From Burkholderia metallica (GTDB lineage: Bacteria; Pseudomonadota; Gammaproteobacteria; Burkholderiales; Burkholderiaceae): a stretch of DNA of 64,000 nt. A program made the position numbers and the translations under genes. Positions 26,607 through 35,848 of this stretch are shown piece after piece (position 1 is the stretch's first letter; each line of letters starts with the position of its first letter). The stretch covers positions 868,001-932,000 of the forward strand of contig NZ_CADFDB010000001.1 of the NCBI RefSeq assembly GCF_902832845.1, written 5' to 3'. The notes beneath the pieces are model-generated. The model was not told the origin of the DNA. It saw only the letters and a list, made by a program, of their open reading frames with translations, and made no database searches.

Positions 26607-27641
26607 TCACTCGATGACACGCGGCGGCGTCGACAACTCCGCCAGCTGAAACAGGCAATCTCCGCGCCGAACCTGCGCGGGCACGCGCTTGCACACCACT
26701 TCGCCGTCGCCCTTGAACCGGTGCAGCACCGGTTCGCGCAGCGGCGTATCGGGGAAATGCACCCACGCGGCCGGCTGTCCGGCCGTCACCTGGTCGCCGA
26801 GTTCGACGAGCGGCTCGTACAGCCCTTGCTCGTACGCATAGACGAAGTGACGCTCGCCGTCGACGCGCATGAAGCGCGTGACGGTCGGCGGCGCATCGGG
26901 CACCAGCGCGCCGCGCAGCAGCCCGATATGACCGAGGTAGTGCAGCAGCCCGTGGCGGCCCATCCGGATCAGCGACGGGTCGGCCATGCCGGCGCCGCCG
27001 AGCTCGGTCACGATCGAAATCGCGCCCTGCCGCCGCGCGGCCGACGCCGAGTGCACGGGGTTCGGCGCATGCAGCAGCGCATTGTGCAACCCGAACGCGA
27101 CCAGCAGCCCGTTGAGCTTCGCGGCTTCGTCGTCGTCGAGCGGATCGATCGCGAGCATGTTGCCGCCCTGGTACAGCAGCGAGCTGCCGCCCGAATGCAG
27201 GTCGACCAGATACTGCGCGCGCGACAGCAGCATGTGCTCGATGTAGTGGGCGATCATCTGCGTCGGCGTGCCGGCCGGGTCGCCGGGGAAGCTGCGGTTC
27301 AGGTTGCCTTCGTCGAGCGGCGACACGCGCAGGCCCGCGTCCGCCGCCGGGAAATTCGCCATCGGCAGCAGGATCAGCTGGCCGCTGACCATGTCGGGCT
27401 CGATCTCGCGCATCAGTTGCGACACGATGATCTGGCCTTCGTACTCGTCGCCGTGGTTGCCGGCCATCACGAGCGCGACCGGGCCGTCGCCGTTGCGGAT
27501 CGACGCGATCGGGATCGGCAGCCAGCCGTACGCCGAGCGATGCACGGAATGCGGCAGCCGCAGGTAGCCGGCGTGCTTGCCTTGCGCGTCGAGATCGATT
27601 TCGCAGTGGATGGGATTACGGGGTGAGGAAGAGGCGGTCAT
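26607..27641 (-). CDS. Zinc deacylase, succinylglutamate desuccinylase/aspartoacylase family
   Basis: 344 residues of the AstE/AspA family of carboxypeptidase-like zinc amidohydrolases. Zinc ligands are visible as GNHGDEYEGQ (H-x-x-E) and the later LVDLHSGG histidine; ELGGAGMADP supplies the catalytic glutamate. The C-terminal third is a beta domain (QVTAGQPAAWVHFPDT). Relatives remove N-acyl groups from amino acids, for example N-acetyl-diaminobutyrate in ectoine breakdown (DoeB). It is not adjacent to ectoine genes. It lies 1 kb from the acetyltransferase that starts the organosulfur cluster, so it might supply a deacetylase for that route. ATG 27641 is chosen as the first in-frame start of the conserved region. 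Confidence 0.83.
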   Translation of the reverse strand: MTASSSPRNPIHCEIDLDAQGKHAGYLRLPHSVHRSAYGWLPIPIASIRNGDGPVALVMAGNHGDEYEGQIIVSQLMREIEPDMVSGQLILLPMANFPAADAGLRVSPLDEGNLNRSFPGDPAGTPTQMIAHYIEHMLLSRAQYLVDLHSGGSSLLYQGGNMLAIDPLDDDEAAKLNGLLVAFGLHNALLHAPNPVHSASAARRQGAISIVTELGGAGMADPSLIRMGRHGLLHYLGHIGLLRGALVPDAPPTVTRFMRVDGERHFVYAYEQGLYEPLVELGDQVTAGQPAAWVHFPDTPLREPVLHRFKGDGEVVCKRVPAQVRRGDCLFQLAELSTPPRVIE

Positions 27642-27907
27642 GGCGGCGTCGTTCGATGAACGGAATCTGCCATCTTATCGGGAAACGACCGCCGCGCGCC
27701 GCGCCGGGCGCGCGCCATGCCGAATGCGGTGGCGAACTGCGATCGACCGGCAAGCCCATCGATGCGTGCGGACGCGTTGCAACGTCGATACGTGGAACCC
27801 TTGCGATGTTGCAGCGGTGAACGCATGCGGGCACGTCGGCCGGCCGCATTCGAGCGTGATGTTTCGCGCCGGCCCCCGCCGCGAGAAGGCCGGCGCGCGC
27901 AACCGGC

Positions 27908-28183
27908 TTACCGGCCCGATGTTTCAGCTTCGAGACGACCTTCTTCCCACAGTGCCCAGAAACGGCTGCCGGCGCGATACGGATTCGCGCGGCGCGCGTG
28001 GTGATCGGCGATGCCCTGGCGAAATGCGCCGTACAGCGTCAGCGGCGGATTGTCGACGCATCGGGCTTCGCGTGCGGCCGGCATCCGGCGTTCCGACACG
28101 AGCCGGCGGATCAGCGATGCGCCGTCGATCACGTCGAGTTCGTCGATGGTTTCGCTGCGGCTGAGGACTTCGACGGTATTCAT
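27908..28183 (-). CDS. Small protein with RMF/CrpP-like C-terminal motif
   Basis: 91 residues, ATG 28183 with a clear GGGAGA site eight bases upstream. The N-terminal half is acidic and unremarkable. The C-terminal half reads as G-A-F-x-x-G-x(8)-A-N-P-Y-x-x-G-S-x-x-x-x-W-x-x-G (TLYGAFRQGIADHH then NPYRAGSRFWALWEEGR), which resembles the ribosome modulation factor/CrpP fold. That similarity is by eye only. RMF proteins pair ribosomes in stationary phase; CrpP-type proteins have disputed roles. Alone on its transcript between a deacylase and a diguanylate cyclase. Confidence 0.65.
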   Translation of the reverse strand: MNTVEVLSRSETIDELDVIDGASLIRRLVSERRMPAAREARCVDNPPLTLYGAFRQGIADHHARRANPYRAGSRFWALWEEGRLEAETSGR

Positions 28184-28442
28184 GCTGGGTCTCCCTGACA
28201 ACCTGTTTCCGTGACAGGGAGCAATAAGAGTGCCAGGCTCGAAAAGCCTCGCGCTGCGTCGATCGTGCCGGCTTCTGCGGCCAACGTGACGCGTGGCGAG
28301 CGGCGATGTTACGGAACACGTCACGTGACACGCGAACGCGCGGCGCCACGCGCGGCCGCGCAAAGCGTTTCGGAATTGCATCGTCGGCAGGTGGCGGACG
28401 CGGGGGAAAGCGCGCGACGTCGCGGGCCTGCGTGCGGCCGGT

Positions 28443-29993
28443 TCAGCTCGCGGTGGCCGGCGCGACGCGGCGGCTGCCGCTCGAATAGAACCGGTAAATC
28501 CCCTTGCCGGCCGACTTCGCTTCATACAGCGCGCTGTCGGCCTGCCGGATCAGTTCGTCGGCGGAACCGTGGCCGTCGTCGAGCGCGATGCCGATGCTGA
28601 TTCCGAGGCTCACGGTCTCGCCGATCGACAGCCTGTACGGTGCCGAGATCTGCCGGATGATGCGCGTGGCGAGGAGCGAGCACGCGTGCATCGTCGTGTC
28701 GTCGAGCGCGACGACGAACTCGTCGCCGCCGATTCGCGCCGCGAGCTCGCCGGGCGGCAGCGTCTTGCCGAGCCGCTCCGCGACCTGCGTGAGCACGTCG
28801 TCGCCGGCCTGGTGGCCGAACCGGTCGTTGATCGCCTTGAAGCCGTCGAGGTCGAGATACATGACGGCGAGCGCGGGGCCCGGCATGCGCGGCCGGCGCG
28901 CGAGCATCCGCTTGAGCCCGGCATGCAGTTCGTGGCGGTTCGGCAAGCCCGTCAGCGCGTCGTGCCGCGCGAGATGCCGGATGTGCTGTTCGGTCCGGCG
29001 GCGCGCGGTGACGTCCTCGACGATGATCACCGCGTTGCCGTCCGGCACGCGGTGGCGGGTCAGTTCGAGCTGGCGGCCGTCGGCGAGCGCGACGTCGAGC
29101 GGCGCGGGTTCGTCGCAGGCCAGCCACAGCTCGCACTGCGCGGCGAGCTGCGTGCCGCCGGGATCGGTCGCGTCGTTCGCGCCGAGCGTCGCGACGACGG
29201 CGGGCAGCGGCGTATCGAGCATGATTTCGCGCGGCGAGCCGAACAGTTGCGCGGTGCGCCGGTTCGCGACGATCACGCGGCGCTCGCCGTCGATCATGCA
29301 CAGGCCGTGCGGCATGTAGGTGAGCGCGGCGTCGAAACGCGCGACGAGTTCGGCGTTGCGCTGGCGCGCGGCGATCAGCGCGACGAGCACACGATAGTGG
29401 CGCTGGACGACCGTGCGCATCGCGGCAAGATAGATCGCGAGCGGCGGCAGCAGCAGCCATGCGCCCGAGCGCTGGGCCAGCAGCGCACCGACACCGATCG
29501 GCAGCACGCCGAGCGTGACCTGCATCATCGCGAGTCGCGGCAGCGCCGCATTGCGCGACGCGATCCCGCCGAACACGCCGCCCGCGACCATCACCGACAG
29601 CGTGCCGAGTTCGACGTCGACGGCCTGCACGCAGCCCATCACGCCGAGGCCGAGCACGAGGCACGCAACGAGCGACACGGGCGCGTAGCGCATCGCCCAG
29701 TATTCGGCGCGGTCGTTGCCGGCGTTGCGCTGAACCGTGTACGCGCGCGCGATTGACAGCCGCGCGACGAGCAGGCAGACGTCGGCGATCAGCCATGCCA
29801 CGCACCAGAGTTGCTGCAGCCGGAGCAGCGCGACGGCCGCGACGAAGCCGCTCGCGAGCCCGGACAGCGCCATCGGGCGGACGTCCTCGAACAGGGTGAC
29901 GAGCATCGACGGACGCAGCGCGTCCGTCACACGGTGGTTGCCGGAGGGAGGAGTGGCGAGAACGGAGTGCAGGAGAGACGCCCTGACTGCCAT
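28443..29993 (-). CDS. Membrane-bound diguanylate cyclase (PAS-GGDEF)
   Basis: 516 residues. About six hydrophobic helices occupy residues 40-205, then a PAS-like sensor (about 230-335, FDAALTYMPHGLCMIDGERRVIVANRRTAQLFG begins it), then a GGDEF domain (about 345-505) with DALTGLPNRHELHAGL, YLDLDGFKAINDRFGH and an intact GGDEF at 422-426. It should make cyclic-di-GMP from two GTP at the inner membrane. The RxxD inhibitory site that normally precedes the motif by five residues is absent (PPGE there), so product feedback is probably lost. ATG 29993 is preceded by GAGG. Stand-alone gene. Confidence 0.9.
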   Translation of the reverse strand: MAVRASLLHSVLATPPSGNHRVTDALRPSMLVTLFEDVRPMALSGLASGFVAAVALLRLQQLWCVAWLIADVCLLVARLSIARAYTVQRNAGNDRAEYWAMRYAPVSLVACLVLGLGVMGCVQAVDVELGTLSVMVAGGVFGGIASRNAALPRLAMMQVTLGVLPIGVGALLAQRSGAWLLLPPLAIYLAAMRTVVQRHYRVLVALIAARQRNAELVARFDAALTYMPHGLCMIDGERRVIVANRRTAQLFGSPREIMLDTPLPAVVATLGANDATDPGGTQLAAQCELWLACDEPAPLDVALADGRQLELTRHRVPDGNAVIIVEDVTARRRTEQHIRHLARHDALTGLPNRHELHAGLKRMLARRPRMPGPALAVMYLDLDGFKAINDRFGHQAGDDVLTQVAERLGKTLPPGELAARIGGDEFVVALDDTTMHACSLLATRIIRQISAPYRLSIGETVSLGISIGIALDDGHGSADELIRQADSALYEAKSAGKGIYRFYSSGSRRVAPATAS

Positions 29994-30493
29994 GGTTGTT
30001 GACCTCGACACGATGTCGCGCGATGACGCGATGGCTGGCGGCTTCGCACGGCACGTGGCGAAGGCCCGGCCAGACCGGATGCGCACGACATTACCATGAA
30101 ACACAAGCGGCGCGGCGCCGTGCGCGACGCCGGCCACTAGTCGTAAACCACGCCCGTGGAAGTCTTGCGCATTCGTCGGCGCGGAGGCAGCATCCTTGCG
30201 AACGGCATGCGGTGCGGGGGCCGGCAGGAGACAGGTCGCCGTGGGCACGGTGCGGACCCATCGGTTGCGGCCGACACGATCGAAACGGCTGCAACGGAGG
30301 GGCGCGACGCGCTCGAATCGCTTCGTGCGACCGGCCGTCGCAGCCCGGCTGAATACCGTTATAAGAGATTCAATAAGTATTTCATGCGAGAAATACTATA
30401 GGCGATATATCAAAAACAATGCCAGAATGCGCGCCGCTCCGAACGTCGCGACACCCGATCGCCGTCCGAGCCGCATCAGGAGGTTCTCCCCCA
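29994..30493. other. 500-base divergent spacer, cyclase / aldehyde oxidase operon
   Basis: It contains the palindromic operator 30376-30397 in an A+T-rich patch, which probably includes the promoter of the dehydrogenase operon. The rest is GC-rich without a gene. Confidence 0.45.
30376..30397. promoter_or_regulatory. Palindromic operator before the dehydrogenase operon
   Basis: AGTATTTC-ATGCGA-GAAATACT: 8-base perfect arms around 6 bases, 97 bases upstream of the first ATG of the operon. Its core TATTTC-N6-GAAATA is the same as the two operators at 16236-16283, so the same or a related MarR/TetR-like repressor may bind both. Confidence 0.65.
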
Positions 30494-33370
30494 ATGAAAA
30501 ACCACGGCCTGTCACGGCGGGGTTTTCTGAAAGCCAGCGTGCTGGCGGGCGTCGCAGTGTATGTCGCGCCGCTGGGCAGCCGCGCATTCGCGGCGCTCTT
30601 CGAAGAAAAACTCCTCACCCCCGTCAAATGGGATAGCGTCACCGGCATCCCCCAGTTCCGCATCGACGGCATCGCGAAGGTCACGGGCTCGAAAGTATTC
30701 GCCCGCGACGTGCGCGCCGCCGACATGCCGCACTGGCCGCAGCAGCAGTCGCATGCGCTGATCCTGCGCGTCACGCAGGCCGACCGCACGTACGAAGGCT
30801 TCGACCTGTCGCTGCTCGGCGACGACCTGAAGCCGGACCGCGTGGTCACGGCCGACGATCTCGCGCGCGACGGCGTCGCGTTCCCGACGTTCTACGGCGA
30901 CGACATGCTGCTGCCCGCCGGCAAGACGCCCGCGTATCTCGGCCATGCGGTCGCGATCCTCATCTACCACGATTTCGCGCGCTTCCGCTTCGCGAAGAAC
31001 GCGCTGAAATTCCGCGACGACGTGATCCGCTACGGCGCGGTCACGGGCCCGCTCGAGCGCGATCCGTGGGGCACGTTCCGCTACGTGCGCGTGGGCGGCA
31101 AGACGGCCTACGACGACGACGTCTATTCGAGCCTGAAGGATGCGCCGATCTTCCCGAGCATGATGCGCAAGCACCTGCCGGTGTGGCCGGACGGCAAGGA
31201 GCACGGCAAGCTCGACGAACAGGGCATGTTCCTGGCCGGACAGATCGCGAACGAGCTCGACCATCCGTCGGCCGACTGGCTCGTGTTCGACCGCGAGTAC
31301 AACACGCAGTCGGTCGACACGGCCGCGCTCGAACCCGACAACGCGAACTGCTGGTACGACACCGCGACGCAGTCGCTGCACCTCGTCGTGCCGACCCAGT
31401 CGCCGCTCGAAGTGGCGGAGAATGCGGCCGCGATGGTCGCGAAAACCCGCTTCCCGGTGAAGAAGCTGTTCGTGCATCCGTGCTACACGGTCGGCTACGG
31501 TTCGAAGGATCACTTCAACGTGCCGTTCTACGGCCTCGTGTGCGCGTTGTACGCGGACGGCCGCCCGGTGCGTTTCGCGAACGACCGCTACGAGCAGTTC
31601 CAGACGTCGCTCAAGCGTCACGCGTTCAAGATGCACTACCGGATCGCGGTCGATCGCAACACGGGCCTGCTGCAGTCGTTCAAGGGCGACTTCGAGGCGA
31701 ACGGCGGCGGACGCTCGAACTTCTCGCCGTCGGTCGCGATGGTCGGCGCGACGGCTGCGCAGTCGATCTACTACTTCCCGAAGAGCGACCTGGCCGCGGT
31801 CGCGATCGCGTCGCGCGCGATCGACGCCGGTTCCGCGCGCGGCTACGGCACGCTGCAGAGCATGGCGGCGACCGAGATGGCGGTGGACGAAATCGCCGCG
31901 CAGCTGAACATCGATCCGATCGATTTCCGTCTGCGCAACGCGCTGCGCTCGGGGATGAAGAACACGCAGGGTGCGATTCCCGCCGGCGCGCTGCGCGTCG
32001 ACGAAGTGCTCGAGCGCGCGAAGCAGCATCCGCTGTGGACGCATCGCGTCGCGCGCAAGGCCGAATACGAGGCCGCGAACCCGGGCAAGCGCTACGGCGT
32101 CGGCTTCGCGTGCGTGCAGAAGGATTTCGGCACGGGCGCGGAAGCGTCGTTCGCGAAGGTCGAATTCGACGAGAACGGCAAGGTGTCGCTGCAGCATACG
32201 GCGGCCGAGATCGGTACCGGGATGTCGACGTCGCAGGCCGTCGCGGTCGCGAAATGGCTCGGCCGTCCGGCCACCGACGTGCGCGTGGCCGTGACCGAAT
32301 GGCCGGACCTGCCGGTCGAGACGAGCGGCGATCCGTATCTCATGTCGCAGGCCGACCAGGATCGCCTGAGCGCGAACCCGCGCTGGTCGCCGGGCTATGC
32401 GTCGCCGTCGAGCGCGACGAACTCCGCGTACTACTTCACGCACAGCACGCGCGAAGCCGCGCGCGCGGTGTTCCGCTACGGCCTGTGGCCGGCCGCGATG
32501 TCGATCTGGACGCGCGGACTCGGCGGCGGCCAGGCGGCGCCGTACACGATCCGCATCGAGGACGCGCGCTGGGTCGACGGCAAGCTGACCGCCGACGGCC
32601 TCGAGCCGCTGTCGTTCGAACAGCTCGCGAAGCAGGCGCATGCGCTCGGCCTGCCGACCGGCGCCGTCGTGCACGTGTTCAACCGCTGGCAGTGGGCCGA
32701 CGCCGAGTTCGACGTGGGCGGCACGGTCGAACGCCTGCCGATCGACGGGCTGTCGCTGCGGGTCGGCGCGCCGAAGACGGGCGACAACGGCCCGATGCCC
32801 GGCACCGCCGCACCGGCCGGCGCAACCGCGATGCATGGAACGCTGGCGCCGACCGCGAACGGCTACCGCGTGCTGGACCGCAAGCGCGTGTTCATTCCGC
32901 CGACGAGCCGCAACAACGCGGCCGTCACGTACTACACGGCAGTCGGCACGCTGGTCGAACTGGCCGTGCACGAAGCGACCGGCAAGGTCGAGCTGCTCAC
33001 GCACCACTCGATCATGGAATGCGGCAACCAGATTTCGCCGCAGCTCGTGTCGGGCCAGTTGCAGGGTGGTCTCGCGATGGGTATCGGCCATGCGCTGCAC
33101 GAATACCTGCCGCTGTATGAAGACGGCCCCGGCAACGGCACGTGGAACTTCAACCGTTACCAGCTGCCGCGCGCGTCCGACGTCGCCGTCTGGACGCAGA
33201 CGGGCGACGTGTTGCCGCCGCTGTCCGAGACCGATCCGCCGAAGGGCGTCGCCGAAGTGGTGATGATTCCCGTCGTCGGCGCGATCGTGAACGGCATCGC
33301 GCACGCGATCGGCCATCGTTTCACCGACCTGCCGGTGACCCCGCAAAAGATTCAGGAGGTGCTCGCATGA
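30494..33370 (+). CDS. Molybdopterin-binding aldehyde/xanthine dehydrogenase large subunit
   Basis: A 958-residue molybdoenzyme of the xanthine oxidase family, closest in layout to isoquinoline 1-oxidoreductase/periplasmic aldehyde oxidase large subunits. It has a twin-arginine signal (LSRRGFLKASVLAGVAVYV), so it is exported folded with its molybdenum cofactor. Family segments seen include FRIDGIAKVTGSKVFARDV, GYGSKDHFNVPFYG, SARGYGTLQSMAATEMAVDEIA (cofactor-binding region), AEIGTGMSTSQAVAVA and the C-terminal MECGNQISPQLVSGQLQGGLAMGIGHAL with the glutamate near the active site region. AGGAGG precedes ATG 30494 by 10 bases. It overlaps the 2Fe-2S gene by ATGA. It likely oxidises aldehydes or N-heterocycles in the periplasm. 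Confidence 0.9.
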   Translation: MKNHGLSRRGFLKASVLAGVAVYVAPLGSRAFAALFEEKLLTPVKWDSVTGIPQFRIDGIAKVTGSKVFARDVRAADMPHWPQQQSHALILRVTQADRTYEGFDLSLLGDDLKPDRVVTADDLARDGVAFPTFYGDDMLLPAGKTPAYLGHAVAILIYHDFARFRFAKNALKFRDDVIRYGAVTGPLERDPWGTFRYVRVGGKTAYDDDVYSSLKDAPIFPSMMRKHLPVWPDGKEHGKLDEQGMFLAGQIANELDHPSADWLVFDREYNTQSVDTAALEPDNANCWYDTATQSLHLVVPTQSPLEVAENAAAMVAKTRFPVKKLFVHPCYTVGYGSKDHFNVPFYGLVCALYADGRPVRFANDRYEQFQTSLKRHAFKMHYRIAVDRNTGLLQSFKGDFEANGGGRSNFSPSVAMVGATAAQSIYYFPKSDLAAVAIASRAIDAGSARGYGTLQSMAATEMAVDEIAAQLNIDPIDFRLRNALRSGMKNTQGAIPAGALRVDEVLERAKQHPLWTHRVARKAEYEAANPGKRYGVGFACVQKDFGTGAEASFAKVEFDENGKVSLQHTAAEIGTGMSTSQAVAVAKWLGRPATDVRVAVTEWPDLPVETSGDPYLMSQADQDRLSANPRWSPGYASPSSATNSAYYFTHSTREAARAVFRYGLWPAAMSIWTRGLGGGQAAPYTIRIEDARWVDGKLTADGLEPLSFEQLAKQAHALGLPTGAVVHVFNRWQWADAEFDVGGTVERLPIDGLSLRVGAPKTGDNGPMPGTAAPAGATAMHGTLAPTANGYRVLDRKRVFIPPTSRNNAAVTYYTAVGTLVELAVHEATGKVELLTHHSIMECGNQISPQLVSGQLQGGLAMGIGHALHEYLPLYEDGPGNGTWNFNRYQLPRASDVAVWTQTGDVLPPLSETDPPKGVAEVVMIPVVGAIVNGIAHAIGHRFTDLPVTPQKIQEVLA

Positions 33371-34062
33371 CGACCGCCCAACCCGCGGCTTCGGCCGCGA
33401 GCGCCAGCGCCACTGCGACCGGCGCTTCCGCGCCGAGCGTGGCTTCGGCCGCACCGGCATCGGCCCCGGCAGTGCCGGCCCCGGCTGCGGCCGCCGTCGA
33501 GCGTCCGCTCGTGCGGTTCCAGTCGAAACCGCTGTCGATCAATATCAACGGCAAGTCCGTCGGCCCGATGCAGGTGCCGGAAGGGCTGATGATGATCGAG
33601 TTCCTGCACGAGTACGCGGGCCTCACCGGTTCGCGGCTCGGCTGCGGGCAGGGCATCTGCCATGCGTGCGTCGTGATCGTCGACAAGCCGGACGGCACGA
33701 GCGAGGAAATGCGCACGTGCATCACCGGCGCGCATTTCTTCCACGGCCGCTCGATCCGCACGATCGAAGGCCACGCGAAACGCAACGAAGCGGGCGAAGT
33801 GGTCGAGCTGTCGCCGATCCAGCAGAAGTTCCTCGATCATTTCAGCTTCCAGTGCGGCTATTGCACGCCGGGCTTCGTCAACGCGGCCACCGTGCTGATC
33901 GAACGCCTGAAGCGCGAGCCGGTCGCGAAGGCCGACGTCGAGCGCACGATTACCGAGGCGCTCGATGCGCATCTTTGCCGCTGCACGGGCTATGTCCGCT
34001 ACTACGAAGCCGTCAAGGACGTGGTACTGACGACCCCGGGACTCGTGAAGGACGCCGCATGA
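33367..34062 (+). CDS. 2Fe-2S subunit of the molybdenum dehydrogenase
   Basis: 231 residues. A long Ala/Ser/Pro-rich N-terminus (about 45 residues, a flexible tail rather than a signal) precedes the ferredoxin domain with ligands in CGQGICHAC and the following cysteine (RTC), then the helical domain with the second cluster, CGYC and CRCTG. It passes electrons from molybdenum to the cytochrome c subunit. It starts inside the stop codon of the large subunit (ATGA) and its own stop overlaps the next start the same way, so the three subunits are made in fixed ratio. The Ala-rich tail is longer than usual for the family. Confidence 0.93.
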   Translation: MTTAQPAASAASASATATGASAPSVASAAPASAPAVPAPAAAAVERPLVRFQSKPLSININGKSVGPMQVPEGLMMIEFLHEYAGLTGSRLGCGQGICHACVVIVDKPDGTSEEMRTCITGAHFFHGRSIRTIEGHAKRNEAGEVVELSPIQQKFLDHFSFQCGYCTPGFVNAATVLIERLKREPVAKADVERTITEALDAHLCRCTGYVRYYEAVKDVVLTTPGLVKDAA

Positions 34063-35318
34063 AACGCACATTCGCTCACCGTGTCGCGCGCGCCGCGGGT
34101 CTGCCCGCGATCGCCGCGGCCTGCGCGCTGCTGCTCGCTGCGTGCGGCGGCCATGACGCACCGGCGTCGAACGCGGCGTCCGGCGCGCCCGGCGCCGACT
34201 CGATCGCACGCGGCCGCTATCTCGTCAAGGCTGCCGACTGCGCAGCGTGCCACACCGCGAAGGACGGCGCGCCGTTCGCCGGCGGCGCACCGCTCGAATC
34301 GCCGTTCGGCACGTTCTACGGCTCGAACATCACGCCCGACAAGGATCACGGGATCGGCAGCTGGAGCGCGGACGACTTCTACGCCGCGCTGCACGACGGC
34401 AAGGCGCCGGGCAAGCGCCTGTATCCGTCGATGCCGTACACGTCGTACCGTCAGCTCACGCGCGCCGATTCCGACGCGATGTACGCGTACCTGAAGACCG
34501 TCAGGCCGGTCGCGCAGGCAAACCGCGAGCACGAACTGAAGTTCCCGTACAACCTGCGCTTCGGGATGGTCTTCTGGGACATGGTGTTCCTGAAGGACAG
34601 CCTGCCCGACGCCTCGACGGGCCAGTCCGCCGACTGGCAACGCGGCCGCTATCTGGCGGGCGCGCTCGGCCACTGCGCGGAATGCCATACGCCTCGCGCG
34701 TTCACCGGCCAGCTCGACAGCGCGAAACCGTTCGCGGGCGCGGCGCTCGGCCGCGTGGCCGCGCCGGACATCACGCCGGCAGGTCTTGCCGCGCGCGGCT
34801 GGACGGGCGCGGACCTGCAGACGTTCTTCGGCGTCGGCATCGCGCCGCAAGGCTCGGCGTTCGGCGAGATGTATCCGGTCGTGCACCTGAGCACGCAGTA
34901 CATGACGAAGGACGACCTGCGCGCGCTGTCGGTGTACCTGCTCGGCGACACGCCGCCCGCGCCGCAACCGGTGAAGCCGGTGTCGGCCGACGCCGCGCAG
35001 CTCGCGGCCGGCCGCTCGGTGTATCTCGCGGTCTGCGCGGGCTGCCACGGCTTCAACGGCGAAGGCAAGCCGCACGTCGCGGTGCCGATGAACGGCAACT
35101 CGACGGTGCGCCAGGGCGACCCGCGCAACCTGCTGGTCGCGATGCTCGACGGCATCGGCGAGCAGAAGTTCGCCGGTTTCGAGAACCTGCAGCCGATGCC
35201 CGGTTTCGCGCACACGCTGAGCGACGACGAACTCGCGCAGCTCGCGAACTACCTGCGTGCGACGTGGGGCGGCCAGCCCGCGAGCGTCACGGCGGCCGAC
35301 GTGAAGGCGATGCGTTAA
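34059..35318 (+). CDS. Tri-haem cytochrome c, electron-accepting subunit
   Basis: 419 residues with three haem-binding sites: CAACH (61-65), CAECH (about 210) and CAGCH (about 330). The signal peptide ends in LLLAAC (Cys29), a lipobox, so it is anchored as a lipoprotein at the membrane. Conserved SMPYTSYRQLT and GSAFGEMYPVV segments match the cytochrome subunits of alcohol, gluconate and aldehyde dehydrogenases. It would take electrons from the 2Fe-2S subunit to quinone or oxidase. It overlaps the previous gene by ATGA and is last in the operon. Confidence 0.93.
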   Translation: MKRTFAHRVARAAGLPAIAAACALLLAACGGHDAPASNAASGAPGADSIARGRYLVKAADCAACHTAKDGAPFAGGAPLESPFGTFYGSNITPDKDHGIGSWSADDFYAALHDGKAPGKRLYPSMPYTSYRQLTRADSDAMYAYLKTVRPVAQANREHELKFPYNLRFGMVFWDMVFLKDSLPDASTGQSADWQRGRYLAGALGHCAECHTPRAFTGQLDSAKPFAGAALGRVAAPDITPAGLAARGWTGADLQTFFGVGIAPQGSAFGEMYPVVHLSTQYMTKDDLRALSVYLLGDTPPAPQPVKPVSADAAQLAAGRSVYLAVCAGCHGFNGEGKPHVAVPMNGNSTVRQGDPRNLLVAMLDGIGEQKFAGFENLQPMPGFAHTLSDDELAQLANYLRATWGGQPASVTAADVKAMR

Positions 35319-35403
35319 GCCGTGCCGAGGGGCGGGGCGTCGCGTGCGATCCAGCCGGTTTCCGGCGCGCGCGGCGCCTCGCCCGATTTTTTGCGGCGGC
35401 CCT

Positions 35404-35568
35404 TCAGTAGCCGCTGCCGCCTGCGCCTCCGCTGCCGCCCGAGCCGCCACCGCCATACCGGCTCATGCCCGGCCCCTGCGCGGGGCCGCTCCCCGACGAC
35501 GTACATCCCGCCGACAGCACGAGCACCAGCGCGGCGATCAGCGCCGCGGCCAACGTTGCCGATTTCAT
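35404..35568 (-). CDS. Small Gly/Ser-rich lipoprotein, 54 residues
   Basis: ATG 35568 with an excellent ribosome site (AAGGAGG, about six bases before). The product is a signal peptide MKSATLAAALIAALVLVLSAGC with lipobox LSAGC, followed by a 33-residue tail of glycine, serine and proline ending in Tyr. Small lipoproteins like this are common in Burkholderia and have no assigned role. It faces the cytochrome gene convergently. Confidence 0.75.
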   Translation of the reverse strand: MKSATLAAALIAALVLVLSAGCTSSGSGPAQGPGMSRYGGGGSGGSGGAGGSGY

Positions 35569-35848
35569 GTTCCGCCTCCTTGCGACGCGCAGGCCGCGGG
35601 AAAGGCCGGTTCGCGTGAACCGTGCGCCTGCGCGCTGACGAAACGTTTCGGGCGGGGCGTTTATTCCATGTTGGTTGCGGGTCGTCGAATGCGACGGGGA
35701 CGGATCGGAGGGGCGCACGGCGCCCGAATCGTCACCTGGGCTTCACCGGCGAAACGTACATGAACCAGACGCGCGGACGGCGCCGCACGTCACAGGCGGC
35801 GCGCGGCGGGTGTCGCCCCACGCGAGCCGCCTGCACGATGGCTTGCGA

